Source: Allobosea sp. 47.2.35
Lineage (GTDB): Bacteria; Pseudomonadota; Alphaproteobacteria; Rhizobiales; Beijerinckiaceae
Assembly (NCBI RefSeq): GCF_024655635.1
Contig: NZ_JANLGI010000004.1
Coordinates: 124,001-188,000, forward strand
Length of the DNA stretch: 64,000 nucleotides
Direction: 5' to 3'
In this document: one piece after another, positions 44,569 through 51,793 of the stretch
Layout: each line of letters opens with the position of its first letter
Position numbering within the stretch: position 1 is the first letter of the stretch
Made by a program: the position numbers and the translations under genes
The notes under the pieces: model-generated
Databases searched by the model: none
What the model was told of the DNA's origin: nothing
Seen by the model: the letters and a program-made list of their open reading frames with translations, nothing else

Positions 44569-45936
44569 ATGAATGATACCGCCGCCACCACGGACCTCCT
44601 TGCCGTGACGCTGGCCCAGACGCTGGCGCAGGAACACGTCGCCGACATCGTCGAGACGTTGAACGACCAGGACGACGCGACCATCGCGCATGTCCTGGCG
44701 GAACTGCCGTTCGAGCGCGCCGTCGAGGTGCTCGACCAGCCCGAATTCACTGCCGCCGCCGAAGCCTTGGCGCTGCTGCCGGACCGACGCGCCGGTGCGC
44801 TGCTCTCCGCCATGTCGGCGGATCGTGCGGCCGACGTCTTCCAGGAGTTCGACGAGGAGGTTCGACAACGGCTGAGCGGCCGCATCGACCGCCAGACCCG
44901 GTCCGACCTCAAGAAGCTGCTGGCCTATCCCGAACACAGCGCTGGCTCGATCATGACGACCGAGTTCGTCAGCGTGCCCTCGAACTGGACGGTGCAGCAG
45001 ACGCTCGACCATATCCGCCGCGTCGAGCGCTCGCGTGAGACGGTCTACGCGATCTATGTGCTCGATTCCGTCACCCGCAAGCTGGTGCGTGCCGTTTCGC
45101 TGCGTCGCCTGATCAGCGGTGACCCGGAGGCTCCGGTCGAGTCGGTCGTGCCGGCGCACAAGCCGATCTGCGTCACCGCCGAGATCGATCGCGAGGAGGT
45201 CGCCCGCCTCATCACCAAATACGATCTGCTGTCCGTTCCCGTCGTCGACGCGGACGAACAGGTCATCGGCATCGTCACCTTCGACGACGTCATCGACGCG
45301 ATGATCGCCGAGACGACCGAGGACGTGCAGAAGCTCGGCGGCATGGAGGCGCTCGACCAGCCCTATAACGAGATCGGCTTCCTCGCGATGATCCGCAAAC
45401 GCGCCGGCTGGCTCTCGATCCTGCTGGTCGGCGAGATGCTGACGGCCTCCGTCATGCAGTTCTTCGAGGGCGAGCTGGAGAAGGCGCTCGTGCTGACGCT
45501 CTTCATTCCGCTCATCATGAGCTCGGGCGGCAATTCCGGCTCGCAGGCGACCTCGCTGATCATCCGGGCGCTGGCGCTGCGCGAGGTCACGCTGAAGGAC
45601 TGGTGGCGGATCGCGCTGCGCGAACTGCCGACCGGCCTGACCCTCGGCAGCATTCTCGGCCTGATCGGCGTCGTCCGGATCATCGCGTGGCAATGGCTCG
45701 GCCTCTACGATTACGGGCCGCACTGGATCCTGATCGCGGCGACCGTCGGCGGCGCGCTGGTCGGCATCGTCACCTTCGGCTCGCTCGCGGGTTCGATGCT
45801 GCCCTTCGCGCTAAAACGGCTCGGCTTCGACCCCGCCAGCGCCTCGGCGCCCTTCGTCGCGACGCTGGTCGATGTCACCGGCCTGGTAATCTATTTCGGC
45901 GTGGCGGCGCTGATCCTGACCGGGACGCTGCTCTGA
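44569..45936 (+). CDS. mgtE: Magnesium transporter MgtE
   Basis: A 455-residue magnesium channel/transporter. The N-terminal superhelical domain (about 20-130, DRRAGALLSAMSADRAADVFQEFDEEVR) is followed by two CBS domains (about 135-255), the connecting helix, and five membrane helices from about residue 280. The CBS region ends with VVDADEQVIGIVTFDDVIDAM, and the pore helices include IPLIMSSGGNSGSQATSLIIRALAL, the family signature. Cytoplasmic domains close the pore when internal Mg2+ is high. Confidence 0.95.
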   Translation: MNDTAATTDLLAVTLAQTLAQEHVADIVETLNDQDDATIAHVLAELPFERAVEVLDQPEFTAAAEALALLPDRRAGALLSAMSADRAADVFQEFDEEVRQRLSGRIDRQTRSDLKKLLAYPEHSAGSIMTTEFVSVPSNWTVQQTLDHIRRVERSRETVYAIYVLDSVTRKLVRAVSLRRLISGDPEAPVESVVPAHKPICVTAEIDREEVARLITKYDLLSVPVVDADEQVIGIVTFDDVIDAMIAETTEDVQKLGGMEALDQPYNEIGFLAMIRKRAGWLSILLVGEMLTASVMQFFEGELEKALVLTLFIPLIMSSGGNSGSQATSLIIRALALREVTLKDWWRIALRELPTGLTLGSILGLIGVVRIIAWQWLGLYDYGPHWILIAATVGGALVGIVTFGSLAGSMLPFALKRLGFDPASASAPFVATLVDVTGLVIYFGVAALILTGTLL

Positions 45937-45943
45937 CCAAATG

Positions 45944-45975
45944 AAAAAGCCCGGGGCATCCGCTCCGGGCTTTTT
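45944..45975. terminator. Bidirectional terminator between mgtE and the histidine kinase
   Basis: Perfect 11-bp stem AAAAAGCCCGG / CCGGGCTTTTT with a 10-base loop, giving T-runs for both convergent genes. Confidence 0.88.
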
Positions 45976-45996
45976 CGTATCAGCATCGCTGTTCGC

Positions 45997-48984
45997 TCAG
46001 CTCGCCAGCACCCGCTGCGGCGGGAAGGTGATCTCGACCAGCGTGCCCTCTTTCTTGACGCTGGTGATCGCCATCGCGGCGCGGTTGGCTTCGACCAGCG
46101 CCTTGGTCAATGGCAGGCCGAGGCCCGTGCCGCCGGCACGGCGCGTCGTCGGCACCTGCCGGAAGGGTTCGAGCGCGAGCCTGAGCTCGTCATCGTCCAT
46201 GCCGATGCCGGTGTCGCGCACCCTGAGGATCGCCTCGCCCTGGTCGCCGAGCGCCGTCGAGATGATGACCTGCCCGCCGGCATCGGTGAACTTCACCGCG
46301 TTGGACAGCAGGTTGATCGCGATCTGGCGGATCGAGCGCTCGTCGGCGACGACCGGAGGCAGCTTCGGCGAGAGCCCCGAGCGCAGGACGACGCGGCCAC
46401 GCTGCGCCTCCGGCTGGAGCAGCGACACCGTCGAGAGCGCAATGTCGTTCAGGTTGACGCTGACGAAGTCGAGATCGAGCTTGCCGGCCTCGATCTTGGC
46501 GAGGTCGAGCAGGTCGTTAACGAGGCTGATAACGTAGCCGCCCGACTGATGGATGTCGCGCAGGTATTCCTTGTAGCGCTCGTTGGCGATCGGCCCGAAA
46601 CGCTCCTCGGCCATCACCTCGGCGAAGCCGATGATCGCGTTGAGAGGGGTGCGGATCTCGTGGCTGATCTTGGCGAGCACGTCGGATTTCTGGGCGCTCG
46701 CCGTCTCCGCCGCCTTGCGGGCTTCGACCAGCTCGCCCTCGGTCTTCTTCCAGGCGGTCAGGTCGCGCAGCACGGCGCAGAAGCGCGGCTCGCTGCCATG
46801 GGCGATCTGGCCCATGGTCATGAAAAGCGCGATCTTGCCGCCTTGGCGCACGCGGCCCTGCACCTCGCGCCCGTCGTTGAGCACCGAGGCGACGCCGCCG
46901 CCCTTCAAGCCTTCGAGATAGTCGAGCGCGGGCGCATGGCTCTCGCCGGCGAAGAGCAGGGTGAACAATTCGCCGGTGACCTCGCGCTGGTCATAGCCGA
47001 ACAGCGCCTCGCCCGCCTTGTTCAGCGAGAGGATGCGGCCGCGATCGTCGACGGTGACGACGCCGTCGGTCGCGGTGTCCAGCATGGCGGTGAGCTCGCC
47101 GATACGGGCATCGCGCGCATCGGCATCGAGCCTGAGCGCCTCGACCCGTGCCGCCGACTCGGCTTCTTCCGCCGCGAATTCGGCCGCGAGCTCGGCTTCC
47201 TCCGCCTCTTCCGGCGTCAGCTCCTTTGCTTCGCTGCCATCCTCGCTGGGGCGGCGGAAGGCCATCAGCGTCGCCGGCTCGTCCTGCCAGCTTACGCTCG
47301 ACAGCACGGCATCGACATGGACCAGATGGCCGAGCCGATCGATCAGCGTCATCGTGCCGCCATCGGTGCGGGCGGCCTCCTTGATCAGGCGGCTGACGTT
47401 GCCGCCCGCCTTCAGGTCGGCGAGGTCAGCATAATCCAGCAATTCGAGCAGCGTGCGGTTGGCATAAAGCGCCTCGTCGCCGCGATTGACGAGAACGGCG
47501 ATCGGCAAACGGTCGAGCACGTCGGCATGCGAGTTGCGTTGCCGGGCAGGCGCAAGGCCTGGCTCCGACTCCGCGGCAACCTTCGCAGCCGGGGCCTCTT
47601 CCCTTTCCTTGACCTGCAGCGGCGCGACCGGCGGCAGGCGCGGCGCGCTCGGCTCGTCATCGCCGGCAAGCCTGGCGCCCAGCGCCTTGGCGATCTCGCG
47701 GAAGGCGTTGCGCTCGGCCGAGCTCAGATGCGATTTTGACGGTTCGAGCACCGGCCGGATCGCTGTCAGATGGCCGTTGCGCAGCGGCACGATCTTGCCG
47801 GGCGGCGAATCGGGCTCGGGCTCGGGCAGGGCAGGCGCTTCGGGAGCCGGCTCCGCCGCAGCTTCCTCCTGGGTTTGGTCGAGATCGGTCGACGCGGTGG
47901 CTTCGTCGGCCTCCTCGTCATCCTCGGCCAGATCCGGCAGGTCGCCCGTTTCAGGCTCGTCGATCGTCAGGTCTTCCTGATTCTCTCCGGCGGACGGTGC
48001 GAGCGTGCTCGTATCCTCTCCGATGGGCGGGGCTGCCGGGACAGTTTCGTCCATGGCGGCAAGATCGATCGCTGGCTGCGCAGCGTCGTCCCGAACCGCC
48101 TCGGCCACTGCCGGAGCGAGCTCCCCTTCCGCCGCGATATCGCTATCCGGCGCTGCGGCTTCCGCCTCGACCGCCGGGAAAGGACAGCGCTCGTTGAGCC
48201 GGGCGATGCCGAAGCCGCGGAAGCCGGCAAGCTGGCGCGTCGCATCGAGCACTGGCACGCCGGACAGCTCGACCGGCGCGGCCTCTCCGGGCGAATCGGT
48301 GCGCCAGAGCACGCTGTGGCCGCTCCAGGTCGCGGCCTTGGCGAATCGCTCGGTCAGCCCGCCGTCGCTGTCGGCGAAGGCGGAGCCGAGCAGGTCCTGC
48401 CAGCGCTGGCCGATCAGCCCGGCCGCCGCCTGTCCGGTGAGGCTGGCGATGTTGTCGGAGAGCTTGGTCAGCCGGCCGTCGCGGTCGCTCTGCCAGAGGA
48501 AGCGCACCATGGCCGGCTTGACGGGCGAGGGGGCCTCGTCGCGGGGAGGAGCCTCGACGGGCGCCGCAACGGCGGCGGGGGCAGGCTCGGCCTGGGCTGC
48601 CTGCGGAACCGTGATGCCGAGACGGCGCAATTCGGAAGCCTGCACGGCGATGGCGAGCGCGGTGCATCCGTCGGCGAGCGAAACCAGCTTGCTGCCGCAG
48701 GTGACCGGCACCGCGGCGAAGCTCGCGGTCAGACGCAGGCGTTCCAGGCGGATGCCATTGGCCGAGGCCAGGCCGCCAGCCAGCATGTTCAGGCGTTGCC
48801 GGGTCGGTGCCGGCAGGCTCGCTTGCCCACCGAGAAGGGCTTCGGCTGCCGCATTGACGAAATGGGGCTTCTCAGTGGCCGGGTCCCACAGCAGCAGGGC
48901 GCCGCCGGCGGCAAAGGATGCAAGGGCGGCGTCTTCAGCCGCCGCCACGCTCCACTTCGCCCAGTCCTCTCCGGCTTCGCTCAT
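45997..48984 (-). CDS. Multi-PAS sensor histidine kinase, PdhS/CbrA/PleC-like
   Basis: A 995-residue cytosolic kinase with no membrane segments. PAS-like domains are seen near residues 20-110, 160-270, 490-600 and 630-745; between 270 and 480 lies a long acidic, Pro/Glu-rich linker. The HisKA helix has the phospho-accepting His 775 in KISHEIRTPLNAIIGFAEVM, followed by RYKEYLRDIHQSGGYVISLVNDLLDLAKIEAGK. This extended DHp sequence is that of the DivJ/PleC/PdhS/CbrA group, kinases or phosphatases of the cell-fate regulator DivK. The HATPase domain has the N box (NLLSNAVKF), G1 (DTGIGM) and G2 (GGTGLGL). A CtrA-like box lies 35 bases upstream. The specific member is inferred. Confidence 0.88.
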   Translation of the reverse strand: MSEAGEDWAKWSVAAAEDAALASFAAGGALLLWDPATEKPHFVNAAAEALLGGQASLPAPTRQRLNMLAGGLASANGIRLERLRLTASFAAVPVTCGSKLVSLADGCTALAIAVQASELRRLGITVPQAAQAEPAPAAVAAPVEAPPRDEAPSPVKPAMVRFLWQSDRDGRLTKLSDNIASLTGQAAAGLIGQRWQDLLGSAFADSDGGLTERFAKAATWSGHSVLWRTDSPGEAAPVELSGVPVLDATRQLAGFRGFGIARLNERCPFPAVEAEAAAPDSDIAAEGELAPAVAEAVRDDAAQPAIDLAAMDETVPAAPPIGEDTSTLAPSAGENQEDLTIDEPETGDLPDLAEDDEEADEATASTDLDQTQEEAAAEPAPEAPALPEPEPDSPPGKIVPLRNGHLTAIRPVLEPSKSHLSSAERNAFREIAKALGARLAGDDEPSAPRLPPVAPLQVKEREEAPAAKVAAESEPGLAPARQRNSHADVLDRLPIAVLVNRGDEALYANRTLLELLDYADLADLKAGGNVSRLIKEAARTDGGTMTLIDRLGHLVHVDAVLSSVSWQDEPATLMAFRRPSEDGSEAKELTPEEAEEAELAAEFAAEEAESAARVEALRLDADARDARIGELTAMLDTATDGVVTVDDRGRILSLNKAGEALFGYDQREVTGELFTLLFAGESHAPALDYLEGLKGGGVASVLNDGREVQGRVRQGGKIALFMTMGQIAHGSEPRFCAVLRDLTAWKKTEGELVEARKAAETASAQKSDVLAKISHEIRTPLNAIIGFAEVMAEERFGPIANERYKEYLRDIHQSGGYVISLVNDLLDLAKIEAGKLDLDFVSVNLNDIALSTVSLLQPEAQRGRVVLRSGLSPKLPPVVADERSIRQIAINLLSNAVKFTDAGGQVIISTALGDQGEAILRVRDTGIGMDDDELRLALEPFRQVPTTRRAGGTGLGLPLTKALVEANRAAMAITSVKKEGTLVEITFPPQRVLAS

Positions 48985-49018
48985 GCCCGCCTGCTCGTTT
49001 GATCCGTGCCCGTTATGC

Positions 49019-49033
49019 CTAACAAAGCCTTAA
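49019..49033. promoter_or_regulatory. CtrA-like box upstream of the histidine kinase
   Basis: On the kinase strand TTAA-N7-TTAG, one mismatch from TTAA-N7-TTAA, 35-49 bases before the ATG. CtrA is the cell-cycle master regulator controlled by the DivK pathway to which this kinase type belongs. The rest of the 224-base gap to the phasin gene holds a second half-site (GTTAAC near 49100) and the repeats at 49139-49174. Confidence 0.5.
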
Positions 49034-49138
49034 TAGACCCCAAACGGCGGCAAATCCATGGAACCGAAGATCGCTCTCCCGCTTCTCATCGAAACAGCGT
49101 TAACATGGCCATCGTGGCCGATTGTCACGCTGTTGTCA

Positions 49139-49174
49139 TTGCGCTGCAACAATGATATTGCAGTGCACAATGAT
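49139..49174. promoter_or_regulatory. Two TTGC...TGCA(A)CAATGAT repeats upstream of the phasin gene
   Basis: TTGCGCTGCAACAATGAT (49139-49156) and TTGCAGTGCACAATGAT (49158-49174) are near copies, 35 bases before the phasin ATG. Each contains TGC/GCA arms like those bound by the PHB-responsive repressor PhaR upstream of phasin genes. Confidence 0.45.
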
Positions 49175-49208
49175 CTAGGGATGGATCACCACACCACAGG
49201 AGGATTCG

Positions 49209-49604
49209 ATGAACGGCAAGCTGCCTTATGAAGTGCCCACCGAAATGCGCGAGTTCGCCGAGCGCAGCGTCGAGCAGGCCCGCAAGGCGTTCGACGGCTT
49301 CATGGGCGCTGCCCATAAGGCTGTGGACAATGCCCACGGCTCGGCCGAGAGCGCCCGCGCCAACACCCAGGACGCGACCCGCAAGGCCATCGCCTATGCC
49401 GAGAACAATGTCGCGGCCGCGTTCGATTTCGCCCAGAAGCTGGTGAAGTCGAAGGATCTGACCGAGGTGATGCAGCATCAGTCCGACTTCCTGAAGTCGC
49501 AGGTCGCCGCGCTCCAGGGTCAGCTCAAGGACCTCGGCACCGCCGCGCAGGACGCCGCGACCAAGGCCGCCGAGACCGTCAGCAAGGCGACCAAGGGCCG
49601 CTGA
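49209..49604 (+). CDS. Phasin-family protein
   Basis: A 131-residue protein of the phasin_2 type: an amphipathic, helical, Ala-rich chain (PTEMREFAERSVEQARKAFDGFMGAAHKAV ... QHQSDFLKSQVAALQGQLKDLGTAAQDAATKAAE). Phasins coat polyhydroxyalkanoate granules, although some members act in other stress contexts. There is no signal peptide. A strong ribosome site (ACAGGAGG) suggests high expression. A second phasin-like gene follows after 93 bases. No PHA synthase is in this window. Confidence 0.9.
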   Translation: MNGKLPYEVPTEMREFAERSVEQARKAFDGFMGAAHKAVDNAHGSAESARANTQDATRKAIAYAENNVAAAFDFAQKLVKSKDLTEVMQHQSDFLKSQVAALQGQLKDLGTAAQDAATKAAETVSKATKGR

Positions 49605-49646
49605 GCCGAGACTGATTCGGCGCCGCATGGCGCCGCCATCGCTTTT

Positions 49647-49667
49647 GGCCGGACCCTGTGTCCGGCC
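49647..49667 (+). terminator. Hairpin between the two phasin-like genes
   Basis: Stem GGCCGGAC / GTCCGGCC with a 5-base loop and only a weak T-rich tail. It may reduce, rather than stop, transcription into the second gene. Confidence 0.5.
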
Positions 49668-49697
49668 TTCGCTGTTTGCCGCTGAAGGAGAGCTGTC

Positions 49698-50558
49698 ATG
49701 GTCAAGCCTGCTCCGACCCGGACCAAGTCCAAGGTTCCGGTCAGCCTGTCCCCGGTGAAGGCGCTGACGTCCGCGCCCGCCGCGACGCCGCCATCCGCCG
49801 CGGCACCCGAGAAGCCGAAGGTCCCCGCGCAACCCGTTGCCGCCGCGCCTGCCAAGCCCTCGCCTGTGAAGGTTGCGGCCCCCGCGCCGTCGCCGGCTCC
49901 TGCCGCCGCGGCCAAGCCGGATCCCGTCAGCAAGCCCGCCCTCAGCAGCGCCCCGAAGAAGGTGGCGCCGGGCAAAGTCCGAGTCGAGAAGCCAGCGGCG
50001 AAGGTTGCCGGGCCTAAGGTCGCCGCGAAGGCAGCCAAACCTGCGGCAGCGGTGCCCAAGCCCGTCCCGGCGGTGTCCGCCCCCGCGGCCGCGAAGCCTG
50101 CGCCGATCAAGCCGGCAGTCGCCGAAGCGGCGCCCGCCAAGCCAGTCGTCGCCAAGCCTGCGCCTGTCGCGGCTGCGCCGGTTGCATCTGTCGCGAAGCC
50201 TGTGGAACCCGCGCCTGCTCTCGCACCGGTTGCCAAGGCGCCGCCTCCGCAGCCCGCCTCCCTCGATTCGCTGCCTTTGCCGCGCCCGCCCGAGGCGGCT
50301 GCCGTCATGACGGAAACGGCGATGAGCCAGGCTCTGACCATGGCGCGCGCCTTCGGTGCCTTGCAGGCCCGCATGCTCGACCATGCCTGCGCCGAGCTGG
50401 AAGCGACGCTGGGCGATGCGCAGACGCTCGCTCGCAGCAACAGCGCCTCCGAGGCGATCGCGCTGCAGGCCAAGGCGGTGCGGCGCAGCTACGAATCCTA
50501 TGCCGAGCACCTCAAGGAGCTGGCGCGCGCCGCCAACGCCGCCCTGCGCAAGGACTGA
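49698..50558 (+). CDS. Phasin-domain protein with a long Pro/Ala/Lys-rich N-terminus
   Basis: A 286-residue protein. Residues 1-205 are low complexity, almost only Ala, Pro, Lys and Val, in loose repeats of AKPAP / PAKPVV type; the segment is strongly basic and resembles histone-H1-like and TolA-like linkers. Residues 206-286 are a phasin-like helical domain (MSQALTMARAFGALQARMLDHACAELEATLGDAQTLARSNSASEAIALQAKAVRRSYESYAEHLKEL). A protein that joins a PHA granule to DNA or other polyanions, as PhaM/PhaF do, would look like this, but that is inference. It has a GAAGGAG ribosome site. Confidence 0.78.
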   Translation: MVKPAPTRTKSKVPVSLSPVKALTSAPAATPPSAAAPEKPKVPAQPVAAAPAKPSPVKVAAPAPSPAPAAAAKPDPVSKPALSSAPKKVAPGKVRVEKPAAKVAGPKVAAKAAKPAAAVPKPVPAVSAPAAAKPAPIKPAVAEAAPAKPVVAKPAPVAAAPVASVAKPVEPAPALAPVAKAPPPQPASLDSLPLPRPPEAAAVMTETAMSQALTMARAFGALQARMLDHACAELEATLGDAQTLARSNSASEAIALQAKAVRRSYESYAEHLKELARAANAALRKD

Positions 50559-50626
50559 TCGAGCGGCGCATTACGGTGCTTGCGAAGGTGGCGCCGAAAT
50601 TCCGTAGCCGGAGTTGAATTACGCGG

Positions 50627-50655
50627 TTGCAAAAGCGGGGAGTCGGCACTAGGGT
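50627..50655 (+). promoter_or_regulatory. Probable promoter of tRNA-His
   Basis: TTGCAA (50627-50632), 17 bases, TAGGGT (50650-50655), about 54 bases before the mature tRNA. Spacing is ideal; the hexamers match the E. coli consensus only partly. Confidence 0.5.
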
Positions 50656-50708
50656 CCGCGCCGCTGACGACCCCCGCCACGGCGGCCGGTCGCGAAGCCT
50701 GTGTTTGG

Positions 50709-50785
50709 GCAGCCATAGCTCAGTTGGTTAGAGCGCTAGATTGTGGATCTAGAGGTCCCCCGTTCAAGCCGGGGTGGCTGTACCA
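50709..50785 (+). tRNA. tRNA-His (GTG anticodon), CCA encoded
   Basis: A complete cloverleaf of 77 bases with CCA. Acceptor GCAGCCA / TGGCTGT, D arm GCTC...GAGC, anticodon stem CTAGA / TCTAG around TTGTGGA (anticodon GTG at loop centre), variable loop AGGTC, T arm CCCCG-TTCAAGC-CGGGG. Pair 1:72 is G-U and the discriminator is A73. These are the features of the alphaproteobacterial clade in which tRNA-His lost the universal G-1:C73 identity pair and the HisRS adapted to U72 and A73. It is a single-gene unit. Confidence 0.97.
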
Positions 50786-50846
50786 TTCTTCCTCCGGACA
50801 TCGTCGGAACATACCGCCCCGCGGGTTCGCCGGCTCAGTGCCGCCC

Positions 50847-50875
50847 CTTGAAGCGGCCTTCGCGCTTCGCCATAT
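50847..50875 (+). promoter_or_regulatory. RpoH (sigma-32) heat-shock promoter of hsp20
   Basis: CTTGAA (50847-50852), a 17-base spacer and CCATAT (50870-50875) match the alphaproteobacterial RpoH consensus (CTTGAA/C, N17-18, CCAT-N-T). The predicted transcript starts near 50882, leaving an 88-base leader. Confidence 0.7.
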
Positions 50876-50944
50876 CTTGTCCAAGCGGAAGGGTTCGCCT
50901 TTCGCCTGCGGGATGCTGCCCGGCGGCGGGTCCCGATGTTCATG

Positions 50945-50972
50945 AGGCGCCTTTCGAGGGCCTGAAGCGATG
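50945..50972 (+). promoter_or_regulatory. Hairpin that hides the hsp20 ribosome site (RNA thermometer candidate)
   Basis: AGGC-G-CC (50945-50951) pairs with GGGCCT (50958-50963) around a TTTCGA loop, with one bulged G. The right arm contains the GAGGG Shine-Dalgarno sequence that lies 9 bases before the ATG. ROSE-type thermometers in rhizobial ibpA-like genes work by a weak, bulged hairpin of this sort. Confidence 0.45.
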
Positions 50973-51398
50973 ACGCGTCCACCTAGCCTGTCCCACCCGT
51001 TCCTGCTCGGCTTCGACGATATCGAGCGTGCGCTCGATCGTGTCGCCAAGGGCGCGAGCGAGGGTTACCCGCCCTACAATATCGAGCGGCTACCCCGGAC
51101 GGAGGACGAGCCCGATCGTCTGCGCATCACGCTGGCCGTCGCGGGCTTCGCGCGCGAGCAGCTGGAGATCACGCTGGAAGAGAACCAGCTGACGATCCGC
51201 GGCCGCCAGAGCGACGACAAGAATCGCCAGTTCCTGCACCGCGGCATCGCCGCCCGTCAGTTCCAGCGCAGCTTCCTGCTGGCCGACGGCATGCAGGTCC
51301 TCGGCGCCGATCTGTCGAACGGTCTGCTCGCGATTGATCTGGTCAGGCCGGAACCGGAACGGCTCATCCGGCGTATCGATATCATGAGCCGGGAGTAG
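50970..51398 (+). CDS. Small heat-shock protein (Hsp20/IbpA type)
   Basis: A 142-residue alpha-crystallin-domain chaperone. YPPYNIERLPRTEDEPDRLRITLAVAGFAREQLEITLEENQLTIRGRQ is the start of the domain in IbpA-type proteins, FLHRGIAARQFQRSFLLADGMQVLGADLSNGLLAIDLVRPEPE the end. It binds unfolding proteins without ATP and hands them to DnaK/ClpB. It is preceded by a clear RpoH promoter and a hairpin over its ribosome site, and followed by a DUF1150 gene, the usual alphaproteobacterial partner. Confidence 0.95.
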   Translation: MTRPPSLSHPFLLGFDDIERALDRVAKGASEGYPPYNIERLPRTEDEPDRLRITLAVAGFAREQLEITLEENQLTIRGRQSDDKNRQFLHRGIAARQFQRSFLLADGMQVLGADLSNGLLAIDLVRPEPERLIRRIDIMSRE

Positions 51399-51508
51399 AG
51401 GGCGGGGACCCGTCCAGCTTTGAAGGATGCGCCAGCGGTTTTCGCATCTGTTCATAATTGAAGGCGCAGTATCAGAACCGCATTCGCACTGCTCTGAAGG
51501 AGGGCGCG

Positions 51509-51775
51509 ATGAAACAGGACAGGAATCTCATCCAGATCAACCCGCTGACCCCTGCGGAATTCGCCGCGCTCGGCACCGGCGAGGTCGCCTATCTCAAGTC
51601 GATGAGCTCGGACGAGCTGATGCGGATTTTCCCGCAGGCTCCCAAGATCGAGTCCGGCTTGCAGCTCTTCACCCTGCTCTCGGCCGACGGCGCGCCGATC
51701 CTCGTGACGGATTCGCGCGAGGCCGCCACGGCCAATGCCTGGGAGCATGACCTGCGGATGGTCAGCGTCCACTGA
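51509..51775 (+). CDS. DUF1150 protein
   Basis: An 88-residue cytosolic protein of the DUF1150 family (LTPAEFAALGTGEVAYLKSMSSDELMRIFPQAPKIESGLQLFTLLSADGAPILVTDSREAA). The segment GVAYxK-like GEVAYLK and TDSREAA are conserved. Function is unknown; it is regularly found directly downstream of an hsp20 gene, so a role in the heat-shock response is a fair inference. A strong GAAGGAGGG ribosome site precedes ATG 51509. Confidence 0.87.
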   Translation: MKQDRNLIQINPLTPAEFAALGTGEVAYLKSMSSDELMRIFPQAPKIESGLQLFTLLSADGAPILVTDSREAATANAWEHDLRMVSVH

Positions 51776-51793
51776 CGCTGGCCAGCCCGGTTC

